Origin: Bradyrhizobium sp. URHD0069
GTDB lineage: Bacteria > Pseudomonadota > Alphaproteobacteria > Rhizobiales > Xanthobacteraceae
Length of the DNA stretch: 64,000 nucleotides
Assembly: GCF_000701345.1 (NCBI RefSeq)
Contig: NZ_JNIJ01000032.1
Span: 20,470 to 84,469, forward strand
Direction: 5' to 3'
Shown: in pieces, positions 34,830 to 46,498 of the stretch
Numbering within the stretch: the stretch's first letter is position 1
How the letters are laid out: every line of letters starts with the position of its first letter
Program-made: the position numbers and the translations under genes
The notes under the pieces: model-generated
Seen by the model: only the letters and a program-made list of their open reading frames with translations
Told to the model about the DNA's origin: nothing
Databases searched by the model: none

Positions 34830-36386
34830 ATGGCTTCAGGGCATGAACGCTATGATCGGGGTGCGAAAATTGCCCGGTGGGTGTGGAGCTTTGCATTGAC
34901 CTATCGCTCGGTGGTCCGCGCGCTCATCACGTCAGTCGCGCTCGCGGCAGCTGCGCTGTTGGCCGGCTGCAAGGGCGACGATATCTCGCTCGCCAATAAC
35001 GCCAAGGCCAACCAGCCCGTCCCGGTGAAACTCGTCGCCGACATGACGGTCAAGGACATGGACCTGCAATCGCCGATCCTGGTCCGGCTGTTCAAGCAGG
35101 AAGCCGAACTCGAGGTCTGGAAGCAGGACCGCGCCGGCCGCTTTGCGCTCTTGAAAACCTATCCGATTTGCCGCTGGTCGGGGGATCTCGGACCCAAGGT
35201 CCGCGAGGGCGACCGCCAGGCCCCGGAGGGCTTTTATTCGATCTCGCCGGCGCAGATGAACCCGCAATCGGCCTATTATCTCTCCTTCAACACCGGCTAT
35301 CCGAACGCCTTCGATAAGGCCCTGGGACGCACCGGCTCGCAGCTGATGGTGCACGGCGACTGCTCGTCGCGCGGCTGCTACGCCATGACCGATGAGCAGA
35401 TCGCGGAAATCTATTCGCTTGGGCGGGAATCTTTTTTTGGCGGCCAGCGCGCCTTCCAGCTGCAGGCCTATCCGTTCCGGATGACGCCGGTGAACATGGC
35501 CAAGCATCGCAACAACCCGAACATGCCGTTCTGGAAAATGATCAAGGAAGGCTACGATCATTTCGAGGTGACGCGGCACGAGCCGAAGGTCGATTTCTGC
35601 GAGAAGAAATACGTGTTCGATGCCGCGAAGCCGCCGGACGCCAAGCGCGATCTGGTGTTCGACGCCTCAGCCAAATGCCCCGCTTACGTCGTCCCGGATG
35701 AAATCGCCGACGCGGTGCGCGAAAAGCAGCAACAGGATCAGGCCGAGACCGCCAAGCTGATTGCAAAGGGAACGCCGGTCGCCCGCATGAACACCGGCAT
35801 CGATGGCGGCATGAACAGGGTGTTCGCCGCCAAACTGCCGGAAGGCAGCACCGGACTGTCGGAAGGCGGCGAAGGTCAGGGCCTGTCGCTGGCCTCTCTC
35901 TCCCGCGCGCCCGGCACCATTCCATCCCACGTCAATCCGCCGCGAGGGCCCGTTACGTCCCCGCAAGAGCCGCTTGTGGCCTCGATGACGCCGGCTGAAA
36001 CACCCGCTCCCGCGACGCGGGTCGCGTCCGCCGCGCCGAACGCGCAGTCCGACGGACTGTTCAGCAGCCTCGCCCGCAAGATGGGGTTTGGCGGCTCGGC
36101 CGACACCACCGCGAGCGCGCAGCCCGGCCCGGCGAAGCCGAAAGTGATCGAGGCCAAGCGGAACGAGCCGCCGCGCCCCGAGGCCTCGACGTCGAAGGCC
36201 GCCGCGGCGACCCCGAAGGCTGCGGATAGCAAGCCGGAAACCAAACAGGCGGCCGCCCGCCTGCCGCTGAATCCATCGCCCTCCGATACGGCAGCTGCTT
36301 CGCCGGCGAAGGACGGCCAGGTCGCCGGCTCACAGCCGATCATGCAGGCCCACTCGTTCGAGAGCCGCTTCTCGGCGGTGAAGTAA
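34830..36386 (+). CDS. L,D-transpeptidase family lipoprotein (YafK/YkuD-like) with Pro/Ala-rich C-terminus
   Basis: 518 residues. A signal region with hydrophobic stretch near 31-46 ends in the lipobox LLAGC (Cys at about 47), so it is probably a lipoprotein. The YkuD catalytic region is intact: VHGDCSSRGCYAMT near 173-186, with the catalytic Cys in SRGCYAM. It belongs to the YafK-type murein L,D-transpeptidases, acting on peptidoglycan or its outer-membrane protein links. From about 335 the sequence is low complexity (A, P, T, S, K), likely a periplasmic spacer. Monocistronic. Confidence 0.9.
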   Translation: MASGHERYDRGAKIARWVWSFALTYRSVVRALITSVALAAAALLAGCKGDDISLANNAKANQPVPVKLVADMTVKDMDLQSPILVRLFKQEAELEVWKQDRAGRFALLKTYPICRWSGDLGPKVREGDRQAPEGFYSISPAQMNPQSAYYLSFNTGYPNAFDKALGRTGSQLMVHGDCSSRGCYAMTDEQIAEIYSLGRESFFGGQRAFQLQAYPFRMTPVNMAKHRNNPNMPFWKMIKEGYDHFEVTRHEPKVDFCEKKYVFDAAKPPDAKRDLVFDASAKCPAYVVPDEIADAVREKQQQDQAETAKLIAKGTPVARMNTGIDGGMNRVFAAKLPEGSTGLSEGGEGQGLSLASLSRAPGTIPSHVNPPRGPVTSPQEPLVASMTPAETPAPATRVASAAPNAQSDGLFSSLARKMGFGGSADTTASAQPGPAKPKVIEAKRNEPPRPEASTSKAAAATPKAADSKPETKQAAARLPLNPSPSDTAAASPAKDGQVAGSQPIMQAHSFESRFSAVK

Positions 36387-36409
36387 GCGCAACGCAGGGG
36401 ACCTTACGG

Positions 36410-36496
36410 TCGGCAAAGCGAAGCGTGCCCACCAATCAGGTTGATATTGTCATCGAACAAATGATGGGCAAGGCGCAAAGAGCGCCTTTGCCCGCC
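36410..36496. repeat. E-family intergenic repeat
   Basis: GGCAAAGCGAAGCGTGCCCACC, then TTGATATTGTCATCGA, then AGCGCCTTTGCCCGCCC. A second copy with the same three blocks is at 57381-57470. Confidence 0.85.
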
Positions 36497-36565
36497 CTAC
36501 TGCCTTTTCAACGCTACAGCGCGCTCGCTTCGCTCAGCCAACCCTACGAAGCTGCCCCGCTCCGC

Positions 36566-39400
<2,835 letters not shown>

Positions 39401-39744
39401 GCCAAATTCCTGTTTCTGCGGTTCGGCGTTGCAGCCGTGAAATGGTCTACCCGGTTGCCTATCAACTCATCGTGACGCGTCGCGGCACTGGCCCCGATTT
39501 GGGGAGCATCCGCCAAATGAGTGGGAATTCAGCAATCCAGGGTTCAATGGCCAAAAACGCAGCCAATACGCGCTATCACCATTGACCCGGATTGGCAGAG
39601 ATATGGCTGGGCCAGAGGCTTGTCAACGGCGCGAAGCTGTCAAGGATTTCATCATTTTGACACCCTTTTCGCGTTGCCAAGGCCACATGATTGGGCGAGT
39701 GTCCGGCCGCCCCAAACAGCCCCATCTTTGGATAAGGATTTTCC
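39401..39744. other. Divergent intergenic region secA / parvulin gene
   Basis: 344 bp that should hold both promoters. A TTGACA at 39657-39662 is the best -35 candidate for the parvulin gene but no -10 at good spacing was found. No repeat or RNA was recognised. Confidence 0.45.
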
Positions 39745-40668
39745 ATGACCACCTCGTTCCCGGAAACGAAAACCGGCCTGCGCCTTGGCCTCGCCTCCGC
39801 CGCCGTGACGGGCTGTCTCGCGGTCGCTCTGCTCGCCGCTCCCTCGCTGCGCGCCCAAGACGCTAACCCCGTGCTGGCCAAGGTTAACGGCGCGGAGATC
39901 CGCCAGAGCGACGTCACACTCGCCGAGGAGGAGCTCGGCCCCAGCCTCGCGCAGATGGATCCGGCGACCAAGAAGGAAAACGTGTTGGCGTTCCTGATCG
40001 ACATGAAGATCGTCGCCAAGGCCGCCGAGGACAAGAAAATCGAAAACAACGAGGACTTCAAAAAGCGGCTGGCATTTACCCGCAACCGGCTATTGATGGA
40101 CAGCCTGCTGGCGACCGAAGGGAAGGCCGCGACCACCGACGACGCCATGAAGAAGGTCTATGAGGAGGCATCCAAGCAGATTACCGGCGAACAGGAAGTT
40201 CACGCCCGCCATATCCTGGTCGAGACCGAGGCCGAGGCCAAGGCGATCGAGGACGAACTCAAGAAGGGCGCCGATTTTGCCGAGCTCGCCAAGAAGAAAT
40301 CCAAGGATCCGGGCGCGTCGGATGGCGGCGATCTCGGTTTCTTCACCAAGGACCAGATGGTGCCGGAATTCTCGGCTGTCGCCTTCGCGCTGGAGCCCGG
40401 CAAGATTTCCGATCCCGTGAAGTCGCAGTTCGGCTGGCACATCATCAAGGTCGAGGAAAAGCGCAACCGCAAGGCCCCGGAATTCGAGCAGGTCAAGGGA
40501 CAGATCGAGACCTATGTGACACGCAAAGCGCAGGCGGACTACGTGGCGAAGCTGCGCGAAGTCGCGAAGGTCGAGCGCATGGACAAGCCGGAAGACACGG
40601 CAAAGACCGAAGCCAAGCCGGAAGCCGCGAAGCCCGCTGAATCCAAGATGGCGCCTGCCAAGAAGTAA
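39745..40668 (+). CDS. Periplasmic peptidyl-prolyl cis-trans isomerase, parvulin type
   Basis: 307 residues. A signal peptide is at 1-36 (hydrophobic AAVTGCLAVALLAA, cleavage near RAQD). The SurA-like N-terminal part (near 40-140) is followed by a PpiC rotamase domain at about 150-245, with HARHILVETEAEAK near 151 and GGDLGFFTKDQMVPEF near 193. The C-terminus is K/E/A/P-rich. It is expected to assist folding of exported outer-membrane proteins. Neighbouring secA fits an export role. Confidence 0.94.
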   Translation: MTTSFPETKTGLRLGLASAAVTGCLAVALLAAPSLRAQDANPVLAKVNGAEIRQSDVTLAEEELGPSLAQMDPATKKENVLAFLIDMKIVAKAAEDKKIENNEDFKKRLAFTRNRLLMDSLLATEGKAATTDDAMKKVYEEASKQITGEQEVHARHILVETEAEAKAIEDELKKGADFAELAKKKSKDPGASDGGDLGFFTKDQMVPEFSAVAFALEPGKISDPVKSQFGWHIIKVEEKRNRKAPEFEQVKGQIETYVTRKAQADYVAKLREVAKVERMDKPEDTAKTEAKPEAAKPAESKMAPAKK

Positions 40669-40674
40669 GACTGC

Positions 40675-40791
40675 GTCGTCCCGGCGAACGCCGGGACCCA
40701 TACGGCACGCCTCGCGTTTGAGCGGTGTGGCAGATACCTGCTACTATCAACGATGCCGGTGGCTATGGGTCCCCGCTTTCGCGGGGACGAC
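40675..40791. repeat. B-family inverted hairpin pair
   Basis: GTCGTCCCGGCGAACGCCGG...CCCATACGGC and CTATGGGTCCCCGCTTTCG...GGGGACGAC, about 65 bp apart, six bases after the parvulin stop. Confidence 0.9.
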
Positions 40792-40882
40792 CCATGGGTG
40801 GTGATTACGTCGCGCCCCCTCTCCCGTCCTGACGATTGAGGTGATAGAGAGCGCTTCCTTTGCCTCGAAGCCGGAAGCATCC

Positions 40883-42124
40883 ATGTCCACCGCCGTTTCC
40901 CCGCTCGCCCCGACCGATGTCCCCGACATGCCCATGATTTCGGGCGTGAAGCTCGCCGCGGCGGCTGCGGGCATCCGCTATCAGGGCCGCACCGACGTGC
41001 TGCTCGCGGTGATGGACAAGGGGACCACGGTCGCCGGCGTCTTCACTCAATCGAAGTGCCCGTCCGCGCCGGTGGAGTGGTGCCGCGCCAAGCTGAAACG
41101 CGGTCGGGCCCGCGCGCTGGTGGTGAATTCCGGCAACGCCAATGCCTTCACCGGCAAGACCGGGCGCCAGGCAACCGCGCTGACCGCGTCGATTGCCGCC
41201 AAGGCGCTCGCGTGCAGCCCAAACGAGGTGTTTCTCGCTTCCACCGGGGTCATCGGCGAACCGCTCGACGCCACCAAATTCAACGGCGTGCTGGGTGCGC
41301 TGGCGGAGCGCGCCGCGCCGGGTGAATGGATGGGTGCAGCCAAAGCCATCATGACCACCGACACTTTTTCCAAGGTCGCGACATCAACGGTGAAGCTCGG
41401 CAAGGCAAAAGTCACGATCAATGGCATGGCCAAGGGCGCCGGAATGATCGCGCCCGACATGGCGACCATGCTGGCGTTCGTGTTCACCGATGCGCCGATC
41501 GCGGCGGGCGCGCTGCAGTCGCTGCTCAAAAGCGGCGTCGAAGATACCTTCAATGCCGTCACCATCGACGGCGACACGTCTACATCAGATACGTTGCTCG
41601 CCTTCGCCACCGGCGCGGCGGCCGCCAACGGCGCGCCGAAAATCAGCCGTGCCAGCGATCCGCGCCTGAAGGCCTTCACCAAAGCATTCCGCGCCGTGCT
41701 CGCCGACCTCGCCGAGCAGGTGGCGCGGGACGGCGAAGGCGCGCGCAAGCTGGTCGAGATCATCGTCGACGGCGCGACGTCGAAAGCATCGGCGCGCAGG
41801 ATCGCGATGTCGGTGGCGAATTCGCCGCTGGTGAAGACCGCGATCGCCGGCGAGGACGCCAATTGGGGCCGCGTGGTGATGGCGGTCGGCAAGGCCGGTG
41901 AGCCCGCCAACCGCGACAAGCTCGCGATCTCGTTCAACGGCATCCGCGTCGCCAGCCGTGGCGCGCGCGATCCGTCCTATGACGAGGCGGAAGTCTCGGC
42001 GGCGATGAAGAATCCGAAGATCCAGATCAAGATCGCGCTGGGCCTGGGCAAGGGCCGCGACCGCGTGCTGACCTGCGATCTCACCAAGGAATACGTCGCG
42101 ATCAACGGCGACTACCGGTCGTGA
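40883..42124 (+). CDS. argJ: Bifunctional glutamate N-acetyltransferase/amino-acid N-acetyltransferase
   Basis: 413 residues. ArgJ recycles the acetyl group from N-acetylornithine to glutamate in arginine synthesis. The proenzyme cleaves itself before the nucleophilic Thr of the motif KGAGMIAPDMATML (near 183-196), intact here. The start ISGVKLAAAAAGIRYQGR is typical. ATG at 40883 has GGAAG upstream; an in-frame GTG at 40841 exists. The stop overlaps the mutT GTG by 4 bp, so the two are coupled. Confidence 0.96.
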   Translation: MSTAVSPLAPTDVPDMPMISGVKLAAAAAGIRYQGRTDVLLAVMDKGTTVAGVFTQSKCPSAPVEWCRAKLKRGRARALVVNSGNANAFTGKTGRQATALTASIAAKALACSPNEVFLASTGVIGEPLDATKFNGVLGALAERAAPGEWMGAAKAIMTTDTFSKVATSTVKLGKAKVTINGMAKGAGMIAPDMATMLAFVFTDAPIAAGALQSLLKSGVEDTFNAVTIDGDTSTSDTLLAFATGAAAANGAPKISRASDPRLKAFTKAFRAVLADLAEQVARDGEGARKLVEIIVDGATSKASARRIAMSVANSPLVKTAIAGEDANWGRVVMAVGKAGEPANRDKLAISFNGIRVASRGARDPSYDEAEVSAAMKNPKIQIKIALGLGKGRDRVLTCDLTKEYVAINGDYRS

Positions 42125-42522
42125 AACTCACCCTCGTGGTCGCCTGCGCGCTGGTTGACGCCGACAAGCGGGTGCTGATCGCGCAGCGGCCGGATGGCAA
42201 ACCGCTCGCAGGGTTATGGGAATTTCCCGGCGGCAAAGTCGAGCCTGGCGAGCGGCCGGAACAGACGCTGATCCGCGAACTGCATGAGGAAATCGGCATC
42301 ACCGTGAGCGAGGCCTGCCTCGCGCCGCTCACCTTTGCGAGCCACGCATACGATGATTTTCATCTGTTGATGCCGCTCTACATCTGCCGGCGCTGGGACG
42401 GCGAGGTGATCGCGCGCGAAGCCCAGAGGCTGGCCTGGGTTCGTGCCAACAAATTACGCGACTACCCGATGCCGGCGGCGGACATTCCGTTGATCCCGCA
42501 TTTGATTGATTTGTTGTCGTGA
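42121..42522 (+). CDS. mutT: 8-oxo-dGTP diphosphatase MutT (Nudix)
   Basis: 133 residues. The Nudix box GGKVEPGERPEQTLIRELHEEIG, quoted in part, lies near 36-59 with all key Glu residues (REL, EE, G). It removes oxidised guanine nucleotides from the pool. The GTG start lies in the argJ stop (GTGA), and ALVDADKRVLIAQRPDGKPLAG at the N-terminus fits the family. Convergent with the BioC-like methyltransferase gene; an F-family repeat lies between them. Confidence 0.93.
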   Translation: MKLTLVVACALVDADKRVLIAQRPDGKPLAGLWEFPGGKVEPGERPEQTLIRELHEEIGITVSEACLAPLTFASHAYDDFHLLMPLYICRRWDGEVIAREAQRLAWVRANKLRDYPMPAADIPLIPHLIDLLS

Positions 42523-42547
42523 GGTAGGGCGCGCGACACCCGCGTGT

Positions 42548-42638
42548 CGTCATGCGTGGGCTTGACCCGCGCATCCATCCATCTTCGTCAGAATCTTGCC
42601 AAACGGATGGATTGCCGGGTCAAGCCCGGCAATGACGA
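42548..42638. repeat. F-family inverted repeat
   Basis: CGTCATGCGTGGGCTTGACCC...GCGCATCCATCC and GGATGGATTGCCGGGTCAAGCCCGG...ATGACG form a 91-bp hairpin-type element between two convergent genes, where it may act as a terminator. Confidence 0.8.
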
Positions 42639-42668
42639 CTGATCAACGCATGCCGCCTCCGGACACAA

Positions 42669-43523
42669 TCAGTCGCGCTTCCCCCTCACCGCTTCCGCCA
42701 GGCTCGCTTTCGCCGAACCCGGCTTCAGCGGTTGCTGCTGGCTCGCATGCGGCGTCCAGCCGGACAGCCAGATCACGTCGAAGGTGGCGCGGATGCGGCC
42801 ATCGGGATCGGCAAAGCGTTCGCCGTAGATCTGCGCCATCCGCAGCATGGTGGCGCGGCGAGTCGGTGTTCGCCGCCGCTCCACCAGAATGTTGGTCGCG
42901 CCCATGCGCCGCAGATCCTGCATCAGCGCGAATGCGCTGTCGTAGCGCACCACGATGCGATCGACGTCGGTGACCGGCAGTGCGAAGCCCGCGCGCTGCA
43001 GTAACGCCCCGACGTCGCGCAGATCGGCAAATGGCGCGACGCGGGGCGAGATCCCGCCTTCGCATTCGGCTTCCGCTGACGCGAATGATTGCCGCAACTC
43101 CGTCAATGTGTCGCCACCGATCATCGCCGCCAGCAGCAGTCCGTCGGGTTTCAGCACGCGGCGGATCTGCGCCAGCACGCCGGGCAGATCGTTGACGAAC
43201 TGAAACGCGAGCGCGGAGAGAACGAGGTCCAGCGATTCCGGCTGAAATGGAAGTGTCTCTTGCTCGAATTTTTCCAGGCCTATGTGGACCAGGGACTTGA
43301 AACGATCGCGCGCCGGCTGTCGCAGTACTTCCCCCGGCGTCCCGATGTCCGCGACGTCAGCAAAATTCCGTAAGACCGCGTGCAACCGATCTTCCATGTC
43401 TTCGACCACGCGGTCGAGCAGGAAGGTGGCAGGCCCAGAGCGCAACGCGCGCGCCTGCCGCATCCGCAGCAAGGCGCGGTCGAACAGGATGGGCGCGGCG
43501 GTATTTTCGCTGCTCTTGGCCAT
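42669..43523 (-). CDS. Class I SAM-dependent methyltransferase (BioC/NDUFAF5-like)
   Basis: 284 residues. The N-terminal ILFDRALLRMRQARALR and the motif VADIGTPGEVL (near 63) resemble the alphaproteobacterial BioC-like/NDUFAF5 group; LDLVLSALAFQFVNDLPGVLAQIRRVLKPDGLLLAAMIGGDTL (given in part; near 98-140) is the post-II/III core. NDUFAF5 hydroxylates an Arg of a complex I subunit in mitochondria; the bacterial substrate is not established. ATG at 43523 was chosen because sequence upstream is antisense to the small gene and gcrA. Confidence 0.87.
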   Translation of the reverse strand: MAKSSENTAAPILFDRALLRMRQARALRSGPATFLLDRVVEDMEDRLHAVLRNFADVADIGTPGEVLRQPARDRFKSLVHIGLEKFEQETLPFQPESLDLVLSALAFQFVNDLPGVLAQIRRVLKPDGLLLAAMIGGDTLTELRQSFASAEAECEGGISPRVAPFADLRDVGALLQRAGFALPVTDVDRIVVRYDSAFALMQDLRRMGATNILVERRRTPTRRATMLRMAQIYGERFADPDGRIRATFDVIWLSGWTPHASQQQPLKPGSAKASLAEAVRGKRD

Positions 43524-43691
43524 GCCCGGCTTGGTACGCCGATCCCCCAATATCTGGCAATCCAGCGCTCTTGAGCGCCGCACGCGACGTGCGCAAGAAC
43601 TGCGGACAAAATTCCTAATTCGCTGGAATGAATCCAAATAGACTCTAAAAAGGTACTTTTCAGTACATCGGTTAAGGACTAGATTTTGGGC

Positions 43692-43892
43692 ATGGCCACA
43701 GAAAAAGCCGAAACCGACCGGGTTCCGATTACGTTGGCGCTCTCTACCATCACCTACCTGGAAAAGCTGGTGAGACAGGGCACCCACGGCACCAGCGTTC
43801 CCGGCGTCGCAAGGACCCTGATCGAGGAAGGCATTCGGCTCGCCATCAAGGACGGGCTGCTTGCGATCCGCGACAATGGCAAGACGCCATAA
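43692..43892 (+). CDS. Small ribbon-helix-helix-like protein
   Basis: 66 residues. MATEKAETDRVPITLALSTI is followed by a helix-turn-helix-sized segment (TYLEKLVRQGTHGTSVPGVARTLIEEGIRLAIK, given in outline). The N-terminal strand plus two helices with LIEEGIR resembles CopG/ribbon-helix-helix proteins, so DNA binding is plausible but not proven. ATG at 43692 follows a weak site. It lies 75 bp upstream of gcrA on the same strand, and this neighbour relation may mean co-expression. Confidence 0.75.
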   Translation: MATEKAETDRVPITLALSTITYLEKLVRQGTHGTSVPGVARTLIEEGIRLAIKDGLLAIRDNGKTP

Positions 43893-43967
43893 AGGAAGCG
43901 CGGCGGTTCGGACGACAACAAGGCCAGCGGATTCGGAGTCATTACTCGCAGCTTTGGGGCCATCAAC

Positions 43968-44426
43968 ATGCTCGCCAACGAACCCACCTGGACTGCCGAA
44001 CGCGTCGAACTCCTGAAAAGCCGCTTTGAAGCCGGGCTGTCCTGCCGCGAAATTGCCGGCGATATCGGGGTGAGCCGAAACGCCGTGATCGGCAAGCTCT
44101 CCCGCCTCAATCTGACGCGCGACGAACCCGGCGATGCACGCCGCCCGGCGCGAAAGGTTGCCGTCAAGGGACACCGCTCGAGAACGGTGCCAAGTCGCCA
44201 ATATCACCTACGCCGGGCGACGGCCGACGACGGGCCGATCCACAACGGACATTGCTGCTCGTTGCTCGAGTTGAGCGACGAGCGATGCCGCTGGCCGATC
44301 AGCACCCCGGGCGCCGCGGATTTCTGTTTTTGCGGCAACACGCCGGTCGAAGGCCTGCCCTACTGCGCGGGCCACAGCCGGCTCGCCTACCGGCCGGGCT
44401 CTCACCTGCGCGTCGCACGGAGATGA
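43968..44426 (+). CDS. gcrA: GcrA cell cycle regulator
   Basis: 152 residues. The N-terminal helix-turn-helix (TWTAERVELLKSRFEAGLS, then IAGDIGVSRNAVIGKLSRL, near 7-46) is the signature. The C-terminal half has CCSLLELSDERCRWPI (near 96) and FCFCGNTPVEGLPYCAGHSRLAY (near 117), with Cys/His likely binding metal and contacting RNA polymerase. In Caulobacter GcrA binds sigma-70 holoenzyme at GANTC-methylated promoters to drive S-phase genes. The full-length form is present; context is housekeeping. Confidence 0.95.
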   Translation: MLANEPTWTAERVELLKSRFEAGLSCREIAGDIGVSRNAVIGKLSRLNLTRDEPGDARRPARKVAVKGHRSRTVPSRQYHLRRATADDGPIHNGHCCSLLELSDERCRWPISTPGAADFCFCGNTPVEGLPYCAGHSRLAYRPGSHLRVARR

Positions 44427-44508
44427 GTATCCGGGAGCTAACCCCGTAGCTCGGCATATCTGGCAATCCCAGCTTGAGCACTGCGCAAGCCGGCGTTAGC
44501 CTCCGCAC

Positions 44509-45318
44509 ATGGGCGCCGAGGCATCACCGTCCCGTTCCATCTCCGGCCACTTGCGCGGCGCGCTGAACGCCTGCCGCGGCGCCTGGGTGCATGCCGCGCG
44601 GCTTGCGCTTGACATCGCGCTGCCGACGCTCTGCGTCGCCTGCCGCGAACCCGTCGACGGCGAAGGCGTCTGCGCGGAGTGCTGGGCAAAGCTGTCGTTC
44701 ATCGCCCCGCCGTTTTGCCCCAGGCTCGGCATTCCCTTTGTCTACGATCCCGGTCCCGGGCTGTTGTCGATGGAAGCGATCGCCGATCCGCCGGCCTATG
44801 CGCGCGCCCGCGCCGCGGTGCGCTATGATGACGTCGCGCGCACGTTGGTACATGCGCTGAAATACCACGACCGCACCGATTTGGCCCCCGCCATGGGCCG
44901 CTGGATGGCGCGGGCCGGACGCGAGCTGCTTGACGACGCTGACGTGCTGGTGCCGGTGCCGCTGCACTGGCGGCGCGGCTGGAGCCGCCGCTACAACCAA
45001 TCCGGCGCATTGGCGCGTTCGATCGAGCGGCAAAGCGACGTGAAGGTGGTATCGGAAGTGCTCCGGCGCGTCAGGCCGACCCAGCAGCAAATCGGCCTGT
45101 CCCGGATGCAGCGCGCGACCAACGTGCAGGGCGCGTTCAAGGTTGCGCCGGACCGGCAGTCCGAGATTCAGGGCCGCCGCGTGGTTCTGATCGATGATGT
45201 CCTGACCTCCGGCGCCACCGTCGATGCCTGCGCGCGGGCGCTATTGCGCGCCAAGGCAGCTCACGTCGACGTGCTGGTGTTTGCCCGGGTTGTGGACACC
45301 CATAAAGGACCCATATAA
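44509..45318 (+). CDS. comF: ComF family phosphoribosyltransferase-like protein
   Basis: 269 residues. A zinc-finger region (LCVACREPVDGEGVCAEC, near 44-61, then CPRLG) is followed by a phosphoribosyltransferase domain with VLVPVPLHWRRGWSRRYNQS near 146-165 and the PRPP loop VVLIDDVLTSGATVDAC near 225-241. ComF/GntX-type proteins are linked to DNA uptake or use of DNA as nutrient, but the molecular role is not settled. It ends 29 bp before grxC and may be its operon leader. Confidence 0.93.
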   Translation: MGAEASPSRSISGHLRGALNACRGAWVHAARLALDIALPTLCVACREPVDGEGVCAECWAKLSFIAPPFCPRLGIPFVYDPGPGLLSMEAIADPPAYARARAAVRYDDVARTLVHALKYHDRTDLAPAMGRWMARAGRELLDDADVLVPVPLHWRRGWSRRYNQSGALARSIERQSDVKVVSEVLRRVRPTQQQIGLSRMQRATNVQGAFKVAPDRQSEIQGRRVVLIDDVLTSGATVDACARALLRAKAAHVDVLVFARVVDTHKGPI

Positions 45319-45347
45319 TCGGGTATCTTCGTACAACAGAGCGCGTC

Positions 45348-45623
45348 ATGACCGCTGCTATCAAAATCTACACCCGCCCGGGCTGCGGCTATTGCAGCGC
45401 TGCCAAGTCGTTGCTGATGCGCAAGAAAGCCGCCTTCACCGAATTCGACGTCGCCACTGATCCCGCGCTTCGCCAAGAAATGTGGGATCGCGCCGGCCCG
45501 GGCTCGACCTTTCCGCAGATTTTTATCGGCGAGGCCCATGTCGGCGGTTGTGACGAGCTCTACGCGCTCGACCGCGCAGGCAAGCTCGATTCGTTGCTCG
45601 CGGGCGAAAAGGCCAATTCATGA
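45348..45623 (+). CDS. grxC: Glutaredoxin 3
   Basis: 91 residues. The dithiol active site CGYC is at 12-15 within YTRPGCGYCSAAKSLL, and the GSH-binding TFPQIFIG (near 52) and GGCDELYALDRAGKL (near 64) are intact. It reduces glutathione mixed disulfides in the cytoplasm. Its stop overlaps the start of the nitrilase-family gene (ATGA), and the trio grxC, nitrilase, DUF1178 forms a tightly coupled unit also found in other alphaproteobacteria. Confidence 0.97.
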   Translation: MTAAIKIYTRPGCGYCSAAKSLLMRKKAAFTEFDVATDPALRQEMWDRAGPGSTFPQIFIGEAHVGGCDELYALDRAGKLDSLLAGEKANS

Positions 45624-46498
45624 GCGCCGACCTCACCTTCACCGCCGCCATGGTGCAGATGCGCACCGGGCTATTGCCCGAGCCAAGTCTTGCGCAGGGA
45701 ACAAAGCTTATTCGCGAAGCCGCAGCCCAAGGCGCCGAGTATGTGCTTACCCCCGAGGTGAGCAACATGATGCAGCTTAACCGCAAGGCGCTGTTCGAAC
45801 ATCTCGCCGCCGAGGAGGACGACGTTTCGCTGAAAGCCTATCGCGCGCTCGCGGCGGAACTGAAAATCCACCTTCATATCGGCTCGCTGGCGTTGCGCGC
45901 TTCGCCCGAGAAAGCCGTCAACCGTTCGTTCCTGATTGGACCGGATGGCGCGGTGATCGCAAGCTACGACAAGATCCATATGTTCGATATCGATCTGCCC
46001 GACGGCGAGAGCTACCGCGAATCCGCCAACTATCAGCCGGGCGAATCCGCCGTTATCGCCGACCTGCCGTGGGGCCGCATCGGACTGACGATCTGCTACG
46101 ATTTGCGCTTTCCGGCGCTGTATCGCGCGCTCGCCGAGAGTGGCGCGTCGTTCCTGACCGTGCCTTCCGCCTTCACGCGAAAGACCGGCGAGGCGCATTG
46201 GCACACGCTGCTGCGCGCCCGCGCCATCGAGACCGGCTGCTTCGTGTTCGCCGCAGCGCAAGCAGGCATGCACGAGAACAAGCGCGAGACCTATGGGCAT
46301 TCGCTGATCATCGACCCCTGGGGTGTCGTGCTCGCCGAAGGCGGCGTCGAGCCCGGCGTTTTCATGGCGAAGATCGACCCCGCCAAGGTCGAGACCGCGC
46401 GCAGGGCGGTGCCGTCCCTGCAGCACGGCCGGCGCTTCAGCGTTGCCGATCCCAAGGCCGGCCCCGAACATCTGCATCTGGTGCGGGGATCGGCATGA
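45620..46498 (+). CDS. Carbon-nitrogen hydrolase (Nit1/Nit2 branch)
   Basis: 292 residues of the nitrilase superfamily with the catalytic triad Glu (LTPEVSN, near 42), Lys (YDKIHMFDID, near 115) and Cys (GLTICYDLRFP, near 158). The last motif is typical of the Nit/omega-amidase-like branch, which repairs deaminated glutathione. This fits the neighbouring glutaredoxin gene. It overlaps grxC and the DUF1178 gene by 4 bp each. Confidence 0.94.
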   Translation: MSADLTFTAAMVQMRTGLLPEPSLAQGTKLIREAAAQGAEYVLTPEVSNMMQLNRKALFEHLAAEEDDVSLKAYRALAAELKIHLHIGSLALRASPEKAVNRSFLIGPDGAVIASYDKIHMFDIDLPDGESYRESANYQPGESAVIADLPWGRIGLTICYDLRFPALYRALAESGASFLTVPSAFTRKTGEAHWHTLLRARAIETGCFVFAAAQAGMHENKRETYGHSLIIDPWGVVLAEGGVEPGVFMAKIDPAKVETARRAVPSLQHGRRFSVADPKAGPEHLHLVRGSA

